64,000 nt of DNA from Nitrobacter hamburgensis X14 (lineage in GTDB: Bacteria > Pseudomonadota > Alphaproteobacteria > Rhizobiales > Xanthobacteraceae), in NCBI RefSeq assembly GCF_000013885.1, contig NC_007964.1, forward strand, positions 4,202,001 to 4,266,000. Reading direction: 5' to 3'. The position numbers and the translations under genes were made by a program. Positions 26,762 to 35,337 of the stretch are shown in pieces. Under the pieces are notes generated by a model. It saw nothing but the letters and a program-made list of their open reading frames with translations, was not told where the DNA came from and did no database searches. Positions within the stretch are counted from its first letter, which is position 1. Each line of letters starts with the position of its first letter.

Positions 26762-29107
26762 CTAGCGTTTCGCGGCCCTCAACTCGTTGAGCTGACGCTG
26801 GAGAGATTCAATCGCGGCGTGGTCGGTGTCCCTCACCGTGCGCAGCTCTGCTCGCAAATTGTCGTTGTCGGCTTTGAGCTCCTGCACGGCCTTGATGAGC
26901 ACCGGCACCAGCGTGCTGTAGGCAATACTCATGGTATGCGAGGGGTCGTTAGCGACACTCACCGCCTCGGGCACCAGGGGCTGCACCTCTTGCGCAATCA
27001 GGCCCAACTGACGGTTATGCAATTGCGGGCTGGTCGGGCTTATCCAGTCAAACGTGACCGGGCGCAGCTTCTCAATCGCTGCCAACCCGTAATCGGCGGG
27101 ATGGATATTCTTCTTAAATCGGCGGTCGGAAAGCGCATTGTAGGCGCCTACCCCGGCAACCGAACCATTGACGTGCAGCATATACGAGGGGGCTGTTGTC
27201 CCAATCCCCACGTTGCCGTTTGTATCAATGCGCATGGCCTCACCCGGCCCTTGGTAAAAACTCAATGGAAACGCCGCATTCCCAGTTGTGATGGATTGAA
27301 TGAAATTGACGCTGCCGTTAGTGCCAAGCTGAACCCGGGAACCTGCAGTAGTGCCAATGCTAGCCCCGCCGTTAACATCCAAAGTTTTTGCTGGTGCCGT
27401 CGTCCCAATCCCCACGTTGCCAGAAGGGTCAATAACCATCGAGGGCAGAAATGAAGCGCGCCGGAAGACAACACTTCCGTCAAAGTTGTCGATAAAAAGA
27501 CTGTTATCAGTCCACTTATATATGGCCGCACCAAGCGAGCCGCTGTTGTAGCCCGTTGTACTGTTAAAACCCAGCGCCTTTGCGTTTCCTAACGTTAGCG
27601 GAGTGCTCGGCGCAGTTGTCCCAATCCCCACGTTGCCGCTCGACACAATAGTCATGGCCAGCTTGCCACCGGCGGCGATTTTCACGCTGCCCGCGCTGCT
27701 GGCCGACACGCTCGACGTGCTACTGACGATGTAGTTGCCGCCGGCGCCCGCAAACGACGTAATCGCACGTGGCGTATAGTGGCTAAGCGTAACACTGATG
27801 TTGGTGCTGCTGATCGTGTTCGCGCCTAGCACCGGAATGAAGCTCGCAAGGCTGCTCAGGTAACCCCAGTTGGTCGCGCCCGTGGTCAGGCTGATGTAGC
27901 CGGTACTGGAAATCGCCAGCATGCTGAGCGTGCCGCTCACGATGCGGTCGCCGCTGGCCCCGCCGGTAAAGAGAACGCCGTTGATGGTGCTGAGCGAAAT
28001 GTTGGTGGTGGAAATGTTCGGCGCCGACAGAAGCCCGCCAGCGTAGGTGAACTTGCCCGTATCGGCCGCCAAGGCGCCACCGCTGGCATATTGGACATCA
28101 TCGGTGCTGCCCGCCGGTGTGGCCGTGCCGCCGCTGCCGCCACCTTGGGGCGCGAGTAGAACTCCGTCAAAATACGTGTAGTGATTACCAGTCGCTCCGC
28201 CAGCTAGAGTGGTTCCGCCCCCGTTATAGACATACCCTTCCAGGTAATCGGTCGTTCCATTCATATCAATGATGGCCGTGGCCTGGGGAGCTGTGGTGCC
28301 AGTGTAGGCAAACGATGCATATGCTGAACTGCTATTTTTATAAATCAAGGCATTACATTGCGTCGTCGCATCGGCGCAGTAGGTGGAGAGAGTGATGAGG
28401 TATTTTCCGGGCACGGTCGGTGTGAAACGGTTGGTAGATGTATTGAAGTTGTTATTTGTATCGAACACTTCCTGGTCGAACTGAATCTTTGTCTCCACGT
28501 AGGAAGCAACCGTTTGATTGGCGCTCCGCTTCACCATGAAACTTACTGGTGAGGTGGCACTCGGCCCCATGCTGGTCCAGGCGCTGCCGTTGCAGTATTC
28601 CATGGTGGAAGAGATGGCGCTGTAGCGCATGGTGCCGGAAATGGTGGTGCCGCAGGTGAGGCTGTTGCTCCCCACCTGGATAGCCGTGGTGGCGGAGAGC
28701 GTCGTCGTCTTAAGATTCGGCAGGTAGTTCACGCCGCTGCTCAAATAGCCCCAGTTGGTCGCGCCCGTGGTCAGGCTGATGTAGCCGGTATTGGAAATCG
28801 CCAGCATGCTCAGCGTGCCGCTCACAATCCGGTCGCCGCTGGCCGACAGGTTCAGCAGCCCGCTGCCGTCGCCGATAAACTTGTTGGCCGTCACCGTGCC
28901 GCTGACGCCCAGGTCGCCCGCCGTGGTCACGCTCGGCGCGTAGGCCGGGCAACCGATGTCGCCGCGGGACGCCTCGCCCAGGCACAACCGGCTGCCGCTC
29001 ACACCCATGGTGGCCGATACCGTCGCCACCTTGCCCCAGTCCTGCGCATGAGCTGCGCTGGCAATAACACTGAAGGCTAATACGAATACAAGGGCCAGAG
29101 GGCGCAT
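26762..29107 (-). CDS. Secreted fibre-like protein with C-terminal peptidase S74 domain
   Basis: A ~781-residue protein with a signal peptide (MRPLALVFVLAFSVIASAAHA). The body carries GDRIVSGTLSMLAIS, GATNWGYLSS and SSGNVGIGTTAPS repeats. The C-terminal ~110 residues match the peptidase S74 intramolecular chaperone (ALSDRRFKKNI with the Ser/Lys pair, LRPVTFDW, QLGLIAQEVQ, PEAVS), ending in a coiled coil. In phage tail spikes this domain trimerises the fibre and then cleaves itself off; here it is attached to an exported bacterial protein. ATG 29107 overlaps the preceding stop (TAATG), so it is coupled to the upstream gene. The open frame extends to 29119. Confidence 0.75.
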   Translation of the reverse strand: MRPLALVFVLAFSVIASAAHAQDWGKVATVSATMGVSGSRLCLGEASRGDIGCPAYAPSVTTAGDLGVSGTVTANKFIGDGSGLLNLSASGDRIVSGTLSMLAISNTGYISLTTGATNWGYLSSGVNYLPNLKTTTLSATTAIQVGSNSLTCGTTISGTMRYSAISSTMEYCNGSAWTSMGPSATSPVSFMVKRSANQTVASYVETKIQFDQEVFDTNNNFNTSTNRFTPTVPGKYLITLSTYCADATTQCNALIYKNSSSAYASFAYTGTTAPQATAIIDMNGTTDYLEGYVYNGGGTTLAGGATGNHYTYFDGVLLAPQGGGSGGTATPAGSTDDVQYASGGALAADTGKFTYAGGLLSAPNISTTNISLSTINGVLFTGGASGDRIVSGTLSMLAISSTGYISLTTGATNWGYLSSLASFIPVLGANTISSTNISVTLSHYTPRAITSFAGAGGNYIVSSTSSVSASSAGSVKIAAGGKLAMTIVSSGNVGIGTTAPSTPLTLGNAKALGFNSTTGYNSGSLGAAIYKWTDNSLFIDNFDGSVVFRRASFLPSMVIDPSGNVGIGTTAPAKTLDVNGGASIGTTAGSRVQLGTNGSVNFIQSITTGNAAFPLSFYQGPGEAMRIDTNGNVGIGTTAPSYMLHVNGSVAGVGAYNALSDRRFKKNIHPADYGLAAIEKLRPVTFDWISPTSPQLHNRQLGLIAQEVQPLVPEAVSVANDPSHTMSIAYSTLVPVLIKAVQELKADNDNLRAELRTVRDTDHAAIESLQRQLNELRAAKR
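27863..28844 (-). repeat. 97-bp direct repeat pair inside the S74 gene
   Basis: The segments 27863-27959 and 28748-28844 are nearly identical and encode the same module (GDRIVSGTLSMLAIS..GYISLTTGATNWGYLSS). They indicate internal duplication and a potential for deletion by recombination. Confidence 0.7.
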
Positions 29108-29682
29108 TACGGCCTGCACATCTGCACCATCTTGGTGGTCGGATTGATGCGCAGGCTATAGGCGTGGGCCGCGTCGCAGGTTTCGCTGCCGGTGTTGTTG
29201 AGCGCCAGCGTGCCGCTGACACTCACCATGCCCGTCGATTGCTGTGCAATCGCGCTGACGCTGCCGCTTACAATCCGGTCGCCAGCGCCGACGCCGGTCA
29301 GGTGGCTGCCGTCGCCGTAGAATGCTCCAGCGGTCACATTGCCGCCGGCACTCATGTTGGTGGCCGAAACGTTGGTGACGGTCAGCAAGCCGCTTGAATA
29401 GGTCAGGCCGCTGTCGCCTGCAAAGCCGCCGCTGCCGTTGTTGTACTGTACCTGGCCCCCCGAACCGCCGGGCACGTTGGTGGTGCCGCCGATCGTCACG
29501 CTGACGCCACCGGCCATCGAAATCCAGTTGCTGCCGTCGCAGTACACCATCACGCTCTGTGTGCTGTCGAAGGATTGATCCCCGGCATTCGCGGCGGGGC
29601 TGCTGCACGCCGCCCAGGCATCCACGGCAATGCTGGCCATAAGGCCAAGCATTCCTGCGAGCACAAGCGAGCGCATGGGCAA
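29107..29682 (-). CDS. Secreted protein coupled to the S74 fibre gene
   Basis: A 191-residue protein with a signal peptide (MPMRSLVLAGMLGLMASIAVDAWA). It contains Cys residues and the segments GGQVQYNNGSGGFAGDSGLTYS and NVTAGAFYGDGSHLTGVGAGDRIVSGS, which resemble the N-terminal repeats of the following S74 protein but lack an S74 domain. Its stop overlaps the next start. It may be a partner subunit of the same fibre or a split part of a longer ancestor. Confidence 0.6.
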   Translation of the reverse strand: MPMRSLVLAGMLGLMASIAVDAWAACSSPAANAGDQSFDSTQSVMVYCDGSNWISMAGGVSVTIGGTTNVPGGSGGQVQYNNGSGGFAGDSGLTYSSGLLTVTNVSATNMSAGGNVTAGAFYGDGSHLTGVGAGDRIVSGSVSAIAQQSTGMVSVSGTLALNNTGSETCDAAHAYSLRINPTTKMVQMCRP

Positions 29683-29991
29683 ACCCTAGCGCCAGGTAAT
29701 TGGAATGTCTTGGTGGGCGCCTAATGCAGCGTCAGGTGTGTGACCGTCTTGTGTCTCGGCTTAAGCCGCATTTCGGCTTAAAGCGATGCAGGCCCCTCGC
29801 CACGCCGGCACGGCCGGGTCAAGGCCGCGTAGCGCCCGAAGGGCTCGGCCTTGAGGCGGTTGGGACGGTGTGGCGTTGCTGTTAAAGGCTCAAAACTCGA
29901 TCGGCCGACAACGCGCCGCATATCTGAGCCAACCACCCGTGGTGTCGTAAAGAAACGGTCCGGTCGGATTCCGCGCCTGATCCTAACCGCT
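29683..29991. other. Intergenic region with repeat copy A
   Basis: About 310 bases upstream of the secreted-protein gene. Apart from the repeat at 29934-29974, it contains an inverted motif CGGCTTAAGCCGCATTTCGG near 29758. The promoter for the 25.4-29.7 kb cluster should lie here. Confidence 0.45.
29934..29974 (+). repeat. Interspersed repeat, copy A (partial)
   Basis: This shares the ACCC-GTG-TGT-CGTAAAGAAACGG..CCGG..CGGATTCCG segment with copy C at 35202. It ends just before the ligase stop codon. Copies B-D add a long GC-rich tail. Confidence 0.55.
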
Positions 29992-30942
29992 TCAGCTCTT
30001 GCTCTGCCTCGTCAGCCCCTTGAACGAGCTGGCGCGCAGCAGGCCCTCGGAGGTGATGTCACGGTACTCAACCTCTGCCGTGAAAACAGGTTCAACCCAC
30101 GTCGCCTTGGGTTTCCTGAGCGGTTTGCTCAGCTTGCTTTTCGGGCTCACGACCTGGTCGAGGGCCTTCCTGATGCTGCTTGATGTCGTGCGGCTCCAGC
30201 CCGTGCCGACCTTGCCCATGTAAACGAGTTGTTTGCCCTCGCGCCTGCCGAGATACAACGCGGCAATGCCGCTGGGGTCTTTGATGAATCCCACCACGGG
30301 AAATTTGCCGCGCTGAACGGTTTTGACCTTGAGCCAGTTGTCGTTGCGGCCGGAGCGATATGGCGCGGCGGCCTTCTTCGAGACTATGCCCTCGTAGTTG
30401 AGCTTTGCGGCGTGCTCGAATAATGCCTGGCCGTCCCCTTCCAGATGCTCGCTGTAGAGCGCGGGGGCCTTGAGCGCGTAAGTGTCGAACAGCTCCTTGA
30501 GCAGCGCCTTGCGCTCAACCTGCGGCGTGTTGCGTAGGTCTCGGCCATCCAGCCACAGCAGGTCAAAGGCGTAATACAGCAAACGGCTCTGGTCGCCTCT
30601 GGCGAGGTCTGCCTGCAGCTCGGAGAAATTCGTGCGGCCTTCATGGACAACCACGACCTCCCCATCCACGATGGCCTGACCGGGGATGTCGAACGCGGCG
30701 ACAATCTCTGAAAAGCGCTTCGTCCAGTCGAGCCCATTGCGAGTGTAGGCCTTGCCCCTGCCCTGGTCGAGGTGCAGCTGCACGCGGTAGCCGTCGTATT
30801 TGATTTCATGGAGATAGCCACTTTGTCGCGGCGCATTTGTGCGCAACGTCGCCAGCTGCGGCTTGATGAATCCCGGCATCGCCGTGGGCCTGGTGCCACC
30901 GGTGCGCTGCTTCGCCCGCGATTTTGTACGCTCTACCATCAC
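29992..30942 (-). CDS. ATP-dependent DNA ligase (LigD-type ligase domain only)
   Basis: A 316-residue ligase with the nucleotidyl-transferase motif KYDGYR (catalytic Lys ~49), motif III (YYAFDLLWLDG), motif IV (YEGIVSKK) and motif V (WLKVK), followed by an OB-fold (GFIKDPSGIAALYLG, KVGTGW). It corresponds to the ligase module of bacterial LigD without polymerase or nuclease domains. Such proteins seal breaks in Ku-dependent end joining; a Ku gene lies 19 kb away, outside the repeat-bounded element. It is flanked on both sides by interspersed repeats A and B, which suggests it travelled as a unit. Confidence 0.85.
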   Translation of the reverse strand: MMVERTKSRAKQRTGGTRPTAMPGFIKPQLATLRTNAPRQSGYLHEIKYDGYRVQLHLDQGRGKAYTRNGLDWTKRFSEIVAAFDIPGQAIVDGEVVVVHEGRTNFSELQADLARGDQSRLLYYAFDLLWLDGRDLRNTPQVERKALLKELFDTYALKAPALYSEHLEGDGQALFEHAAKLNYEGIVSKKAAAPYRSGRNDNWLKVKTVQRGKFPVVGFIKDPSGIAALYLGRREGKQLVYMGKVGTGWSRTTSSSIRKALDQVVSPKSKLSKPLRKPKATWVEPVFTAEVEYRDITSEGLLRASSFKGLTRQSKS

Positions 30943-31003
30943 GCCACGATGAACTGATGCACAGCAACGCGGTAGGCGGACTTTGGTGCCAATTTGTAAG
31001 ACT

Positions 31004-31137
31004 CGGCCCGGCCGGATTCCGGCTTAGGGCCATGGCCAGCCTCTTGCCCGCGCAAGGCGCGCGCTCAAGCCCCCGCCGAGGCGAACACTTGAAGCCGTAG
31101 GCAGAGCTTGAACGCCAGTAGCCTGCGCGGCTGCCGC
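31004..31137 (+). repeat. Interspersed repeat, copy B
   Basis: The core GGCCGGATTCCGGCTTAGG followed by GCCATGGCC and a ~100-bp GC-rich tail matches copies C (35202-35284) and D (36479-36616). It lies just upstream of the ligase gene. The core contains CCGGATTCCGG and GGCCATGGCC palindromes. Confidence 0.7.
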
Positions 31138-31234
31138 GCGATGATGCGGCATATCGATGTTGAGCGCCCTGATGTCCACCGTTCGACATACGAGGATACC
31201 GCGATATTATAGAAGGTCAGAATGACAGTGGGTC

Positions 31235-31264
31235 AGCAAAAACCCGCCGGGATCTCCCGGCGGG
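31235..31264 (-). terminator. Intrinsic terminator of the PRC-barrel gene
   Basis: On the minus strand a perfect 10-bp stem (CCCGCCGGGA / TCCCGGCGGG, 31243-31264) is followed by TTTTT, 17 bases past the PRC-barrel stop codon. This is a strong rho-independent terminator. Confidence 0.8.
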
Positions 31265-31280
31265 TACCAATAATCAGTGC

Positions 31281-31640
31281 TTAGCCTGGATGTACCACGA
31301 ACTCGTTATTGCGGGGGTGGAGCGTGGCATATCGAGCGTTCAAGTCAAAGATGGTCTCCATGCCGTGCTTCGGGCGGCCTTTCAACCGGCTCTCACTGAT
31401 GTCGGAGCTGTACGCGCCAAGATCGGCATCGTATCTCAGCACGTTCCAAGGCACCATGTAGTGAGCGTCGCTGCCAAAGAATCCGCCGATACCCAGTACG
31501 GCGTGGGCAATCTCTCCCTTCTTCTCGTCAACCAACACGTGCTTGATTGAACCAATCTTCTTCCCCTTGGCCCCATAGACAGCCTTTCCAGACAGTTTCC
31601 TACTAGGGCGCAGGTGCGAAGTTTTTCTCTTCACAGCCAT
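31281..31640 (-). CDS. PRC-barrel domain protein
   Basis: A 119-residue protein with a PRC-barrel fold: SRKLSGKAVYGAKGKKIGSIKHVLVDEKKGEIAHAVLGIGGFFG, then HYMVPWNVLRYD. The domain occurs in stress and RNA-processing proteins of alphaproteobacteria. The basic N-terminal 12 residues (MAVKRKTSHLRP) could bind nucleic acid. It has its own terminator and is probably monocistronic. Role inferred as stress-related only from family habit. Confidence 0.8.
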   Translation of the reverse strand: MAVKRKTSHLRPSRKLSGKAVYGAKGKKIGSIKHVLVDEKKGEIAHAVLGIGGFFGSDAHYMVPWNVLRYDADLGAYSSDISESRLKGRPKHGMETIFDLNARYATLHPRNNEFVVHPG

Positions 31641-31847
31641 TAGCTTCTCCTTTCCTGGTTAAACGACCCGCGCACGGAACGCGTCCCGCCGAATTGCGGT
31701 TCGCGACGCGAGTCAGGGCTTCGGGACAGATTTGAGCGACGCTGGCATGACCCCGCCGCCGATGAGCCCCGCTATCTCTAGCGGGGCTGGGCGACAGTCA
31801 GTACATCCGTGATCTGCCGCATCGGTTGGTGAAAGGCGATATACGCA

Positions 31848-32153
31848 TTATGGAACTCGGTCATCCGCGACCAATCCACCTTCGCACTCGAAGCGCGCGA
31901 TTTCTGCGGCCTCCAGGTTATTGAATTTCAAGCGCACTCCATAACCCGACCCGTTTTCTGGGATGAAAACCGCTCCGAGTTCTTCCAAGGTGTCTTGTAT
32001 TGCCTGGATTTCGGTGCGCTTCAGCGATCCGGAGACATTCTCGAACCGCTCGATGGCGTCCACGCTGACTTCCGAGCGTCGCGCCAGCATCGGCCTCGAA
32101 ATCTCAACGAGTGCGCGAGCAGCACGGCACTGTGAACCCGTAATCACGATCAA
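31848..32153 (-). CDS. XRE-type helix-turn-helix regulator
   Basis: A 101-residue protein whose N-terminal half reads as a helix-turn-helix (SQCRAARALVEISRPMLARRSEVSVDAIERFENVSG), followed by the conserved ~30-residue extension of rhizobial XRE regulators (IQAIQDTLEELGAVFIPENGSGYGVRLK). It is a likely transcriptional repressor. No operator was identified. Neighbours are a PRC-barrel and a DUF488 gene in the same orientation but well separated. Confidence 0.75.
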   Translation of the reverse strand: MIVITGSQCRAARALVEISRPMLARRSEVSVDAIERFENVSGSLKRTEIQAIQDTLEELGAVFIPENGSGYGVRLKFNNLEAAEIARFECEGGLVADDRVP

Positions 32154-32696
32154 TCTCCTGCTAATATCTCATTGCGGCATACGCGCAGCGTCGGACGTAA
32201 AGGTTCTCGAAGGCCATCTGGATCGTAGAGCCAAATGAAGGCCGCCCAAGCCAGAAGCACACCACCAATACTTATCAGCATCATCTGCACACCTCGCGCA
32301 ATCTTGCGCCGCGCTGGCACTGACCGGTGCTAGCGTAGCGGGTTACGTTTCTGGAAACGGGAGGGTCTGCTCTATGCCTTCGCAAGCGAAGGAGCGGTCA
32401 CGTCAAACTTGAAAATCTTATTGCTAGAGCATGTCTTCTATCTAAGGACAGGACCGCCGAATTCAACTGAATGCGACAAAGTGTGCAGGTGGTAAAGACG
32501 CTTCTGGACTGGCAGGGTTCGCACCGCGCTGACGACAGCTCGAACCTCGCGGTAAACTTAGGACTTCACAATAGGGTCGAACCTTTCCCGCTTACCAAGC
32601 CGCGTTGCGTGCGATCTACGCCTACAAACGGCCGAGTGCTGCCCCCTTCTAGGATGCTGGCAGCCTACAGCCAGCTGATCTGTTCTCATTTAGCGG
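32154..32696. other. Stretch without a supported gene
   Basis: About 540 bases between the XRE regulator and the end of the DUF488 gene. It contains tRNA-like scraps (GGTTCGA-type motifs near 32517 and, on the minus strand, near 32575), but no cloverleaf could be built. No ORF with motifs was seen. Confidence 0.45.
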
Positions 32697-33233
32697 TCAT
32701 GATTCCAACGGGTAGGTCACCGTTCCGTTTTTCTGAACACGCGCGCCTGCGGTCATTTTTGCCGTCTCCACTTTATCTTTGCCCATCAGATGAAAGACGT
32801 TCTCGCCGCGTGCTATGAGGTTGTCCGTAACGAGCCGACGGTGGCACCGCCACCACACCGTCTCGGAGCACATCATCGCGCATCGCTGTTCGCGCCCCAG
32901 CGCGATGAGACGATCAAGGCCGTTACTGAATGCGCTGGTAAGAGCATAGTCGGCATAATTGTGAAAACTGCGGTTCTCCCAGAAACCATTGATGTCTGGC
33001 TCGATCGCCTTCGCTTTACCGCGCAAGCCGCCCAATTCAGCGATATGTTCGTAGCCGATCTGGAACTCAGCCAAAGCCCTGGGTAACGTGTCGGTATTGA
33101 ACTGCGGATTTGTCCGCGACCTCGGCACTGAGCGAATGTCAGCGACAATGGTCACCCGGCCTGCCCGCAGCAAATCAACGAACGCCTCTATTGTCCGGGT
33201 GGAATGACCGATCGTGTAGAAAGGCAGCGCCAT
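32697..33233 (-). CDS. DUF488 family protein
   Basis: A 178-residue protein with the DUF488 signatures: YTIGHSTRTIEAFVDLL at the start, VADIRSVPRSRTNPQF, then CSETVWWRCHRRLVTDNL with the conserved Cys and CHR. This family is widespread in bacteria and of unknown biochemical function. It appears intact. DUF488 genes are common in accessory and stress-linked loci. No operon partner is close. Confidence 0.85.
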   Translation of the reverse strand: MALPFYTIGHSTRTIEAFVDLLRAGRVTIVADIRSVPRSRTNPQFNTDTLPRALAEFQIGYEHIAELGGLRGKAKAIEPDINGFWENRSFHNYADYALTSAFSNGLDRLIALGREQRCAMMCSETVWWRCHRRLVTDNLIARGENVFHLMGKDKVETAKMTAGARVQKNGTVTYPLES

Positions 33234-33339
33234 CTCTCATTTGTGCGCCGTCTTTGTCCGCGTGTCACCCTTGAACACCAAGCGGCATACGCGGGCTTTT
33301 CGATCGTAAATTTTTGATCCGTTCTGCGGCAAAGGCGGT

Positions 33340-34728
33340 TTAGCGATGTGTCTGACGCTGCAACGACTCGACGGCAGCGCGGAGGTCGTTCACCTGACGC
33401 TGTAGTGAACCATTCGCGCTGCGCAGGTTATCGTTGTCGGCTTTGAGTTCCTTGACGGCCTCTAATGCCAGCGCACCAAGCTTGTCGTATTGAACGCTCC
33501 ACACACCCTTATCGTTCATTTTTTCAACGGTGCCGCTATCGCTGCCCTTGTTCACCACTTCGGGGAATATTTTGTAAAGCTCCTGGGCAATGACCCCCAG
33601 GTCATGCTTGCCACTCTGCTTCCAGTTAAATTGTACGGCCCGGTAGCCATCTAGCCGGTCAAGTACGCGCAGGGTTTCAATATTCTTTTTCAGACGGATA
33701 TCCGATGAAGCACTCCAACTGGTGGCCCCCTGGCTCAGGTAGACGCCAGACGAACCGTCGCTGCCCAGTATGTAAAAATTATCGTTGTTGCCTTGGTTAT
33801 ACAGCACCCATTTGCGGGCACCGGTTTTGTATATATCAATCCCAGAGTTATAAGCAGCACCCGAGTCGGGATACAAAAAGGCATTGGTCGTGCTACCCAG
33901 GTGCAATCCGGTGCCGGCAATATCAAGCTTTGTAGTTGGGCTCGTCGTCCCAATCCCCACGTTGCCGCTGGCATAAAGCGAAGTGACGCTGGTGAGGTTG
34001 GACGTGGCGCTGATACCCGGCACGGTCAGCACGCCGTTGCTGTTGAAATAGCCCGCCGTTACCCCTGCATTGGTAATGCTGATGATGCTGGTGGCGCTGT
34101 TGGCCACCATGCTGGTGGTGCCACTGGTGATGCGGTCGCCGCTGCCGCTGCCAGAGTTGCCGATGAAGTTGAAAGCCCGGCCGCTGGCGTAAAGTTGCGA
34201 GACGCTTTGGCCATTGCAATCCGAGGCATTGGTGTCGCTGGTGCTGGAGGCGCTGTTATACGTCCCATCAGAATTGAATTCCGCATACGTATCGCCTCCG
34301 GCGTTACGGATGGGGCGATAGAGGTAGAGACTACTGCCATTGGCAGGCAGCGCTGTAGCCAAGTAAATATAATACGTTCCCGTGGAAAGGAGGCAGCCAA
34401 TCGCGTCAGGCCAGTTGGTGAGGATGGTGGTGGTGCTCATGACGTTCTGGATGGGCAGGGCCGTCCAGCTGGTGGTGGCGCCGGTGTAGACCAGCACGCT
34501 GCCGCTGACTTTGCCGCTGACATCGACATCGGTAAGACTGGCCAGCTTGCTTGCGCCGGTGCCAAGGCCGTAGGTGGCGGACACATATTTGAAATACCCG
34601 TAAGTGCCACTGACGATCCCGCCCATGCTGGTGCTGATGATGGACGTTTGATTGAATTGCGCGAAGGCGGCAGCGGGCGCGAGGGTCGCCAGAGCTGCAA
34701 GCCCAAGCAGGCGCCTCAAACGCATCAA
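33340..34728 (-). CDS. Second secreted fibre-like protein with peptidase S74 domain
   Basis: A 462-residue protein with a signal peptide (MRLRRLLGLAALATLAPAAAFA). The body has a Cys pair and repeats including GDRITSGTTSMVANS and SGNVGIGTTSP. The C-terminal S74 chaperone shows SSDIRLKKNIETL, YRAVQFNW, DLGVIAQELYKIFPE and a terminal coiled coil (LKADNDNLRSANGSLQRQVNDLR). The last residues resemble the end of the 26762-29107 protein, so the two are paralogues or share a donor. Its start overlaps the preceding gene's stop by four bases. Confidence 0.75.
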   Translation of the reverse strand: MMRLRRLLGLAALATLAPAAAFAQFNQTSIISTSMGGIVSGTYGYFKYVSATYGLGTGASKLASLTDVDVSGKVSGSVLVYTGATTSWTALPIQNVMSTTTILTNWPDAIGCLLSTGTYYIYLATALPANGSSLYLYRPIRNAGGDTYAEFNSDGTYNSASSTSDTNASDCNGQSVSQLYASGRAFNFIGNSGSGSGDRITSGTTSMVANSATSIISITNAGVTAGYFNSNGVLTVPGISATSNLTSVTSLYASGNVGIGTTSPTTKLDIAGTGLHLGSTTNAFLYPDSGAAYNSGIDIYKTGARKWVLYNQGNNDNFYILGSDGSSGVYLSQGATSWSASSDIRLKKNIETLRVLDRLDGYRAVQFNWKQSGKHDLGVIAQELYKIFPEVVNKGSDSGTVEKMNDKGVWSVQYDKLGALALEAVKELKADNDNLRSANGSLQRQVNDLRAAVESLQRQTHR

Positions 34729-34958
34729 CGGTCGTTGCCTATGTCTTGCAGCACGCCGCGATAAATCAGGTCACCCGACACAATGACGCTCTGGCTGGTC
34801 ACGCGCAGCACAGACCGACCGTCAATAACAACCCGGACTTCACCCTTTTGCTGGTCGGGGATAATCGCCACTCGCTGCGCGGGCTCTCCGGCCCATGCCG
34901 CCAGCGGCAGCAGCAGCGCAATTCCTAAAAAGATACGTCGCACACCCAGTTCTTCCAT
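34725..34958 (-). CDS. Small secreted protein coupled to the second S74 gene
   Basis: From ATG 34958, 77 residues with a signal peptide (MEELGVRRIFLGIALLLPLAAWA) and a short mature part of beta type (VRVVIDGRSVLRVTSQSVIVSGDLIYRG). The open frame extends upstream to 35057, but the signal peptide fixes the start. The stop overlaps the S74 gene's ATG (ATGA), so it is probably exported together with that fibre. Function unknown. Confidence 0.6.
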   Translation of the reverse strand: MEELGVRRIFLGIALLLPLAAWAGEPAQRVAIIPDQQKGEVRVVIDGRSVLRVTSQSVIVSGDLIYRGVLQDIGNDR

Positions 34959-35201
34959 CGCCGTTGGCCACCCCTGTTGAGGTGGCCGGGTGTTCGTAAC
35001 CGTCAGAAGAAACGGCGCAGTGCCTTTAGGCTTACGCCCTGGACAGGACACCGCCACCCGGCCCTATGCCGAGCGTCTGTGTGTCCATACACAAACAGCA
35101 CCTTACTGGCGGTGCCTGCCATCTTCTGCGGGGTTACGAAACCCCACGCTCACTATCCGCCGGTGATTCCGCAGCGGCAACCGTGCTGCTTAAAACGCAG
35201 T

Positions 35202-35284
35202 CACCCCGTGATGTTGTAAAGAAACGGCCCGGCCGGATTCCGGCTTAGGGCCATGGCCAGCCACTTGCCCGCGCCAGGCGCAGC
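35202..35284 (+). repeat. Interspersed repeat, copy C
   Basis: This shares the TGTAAAGAAACGG lead with copy A and the CGGATTCCGGCTTAGGGCC core and following ~40 bases with copies B and D. It lies just past the 3' end of the lipoprotein gene. Confidence 0.7.
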
Positions 35285-35337
35285 GGCGAAAGAAATATCG
35301 GCCAGCAAGCCGCTTGGCCTGACAGCTTTCGATGGAT

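Noticed and set aside
32497..32630. Possible tRNA gene (GGTTCGA-like motifs on both strands)
   Set aside because: No acceptor, D or anticodon stems could be paired around the motifs.
25449..34958. Prophage tail-fibre region
   Set aside because: The S74 proteins carry Sec signal peptides and no capsid, tail, terminase or lysis genes are near, so a prophage is not supported.
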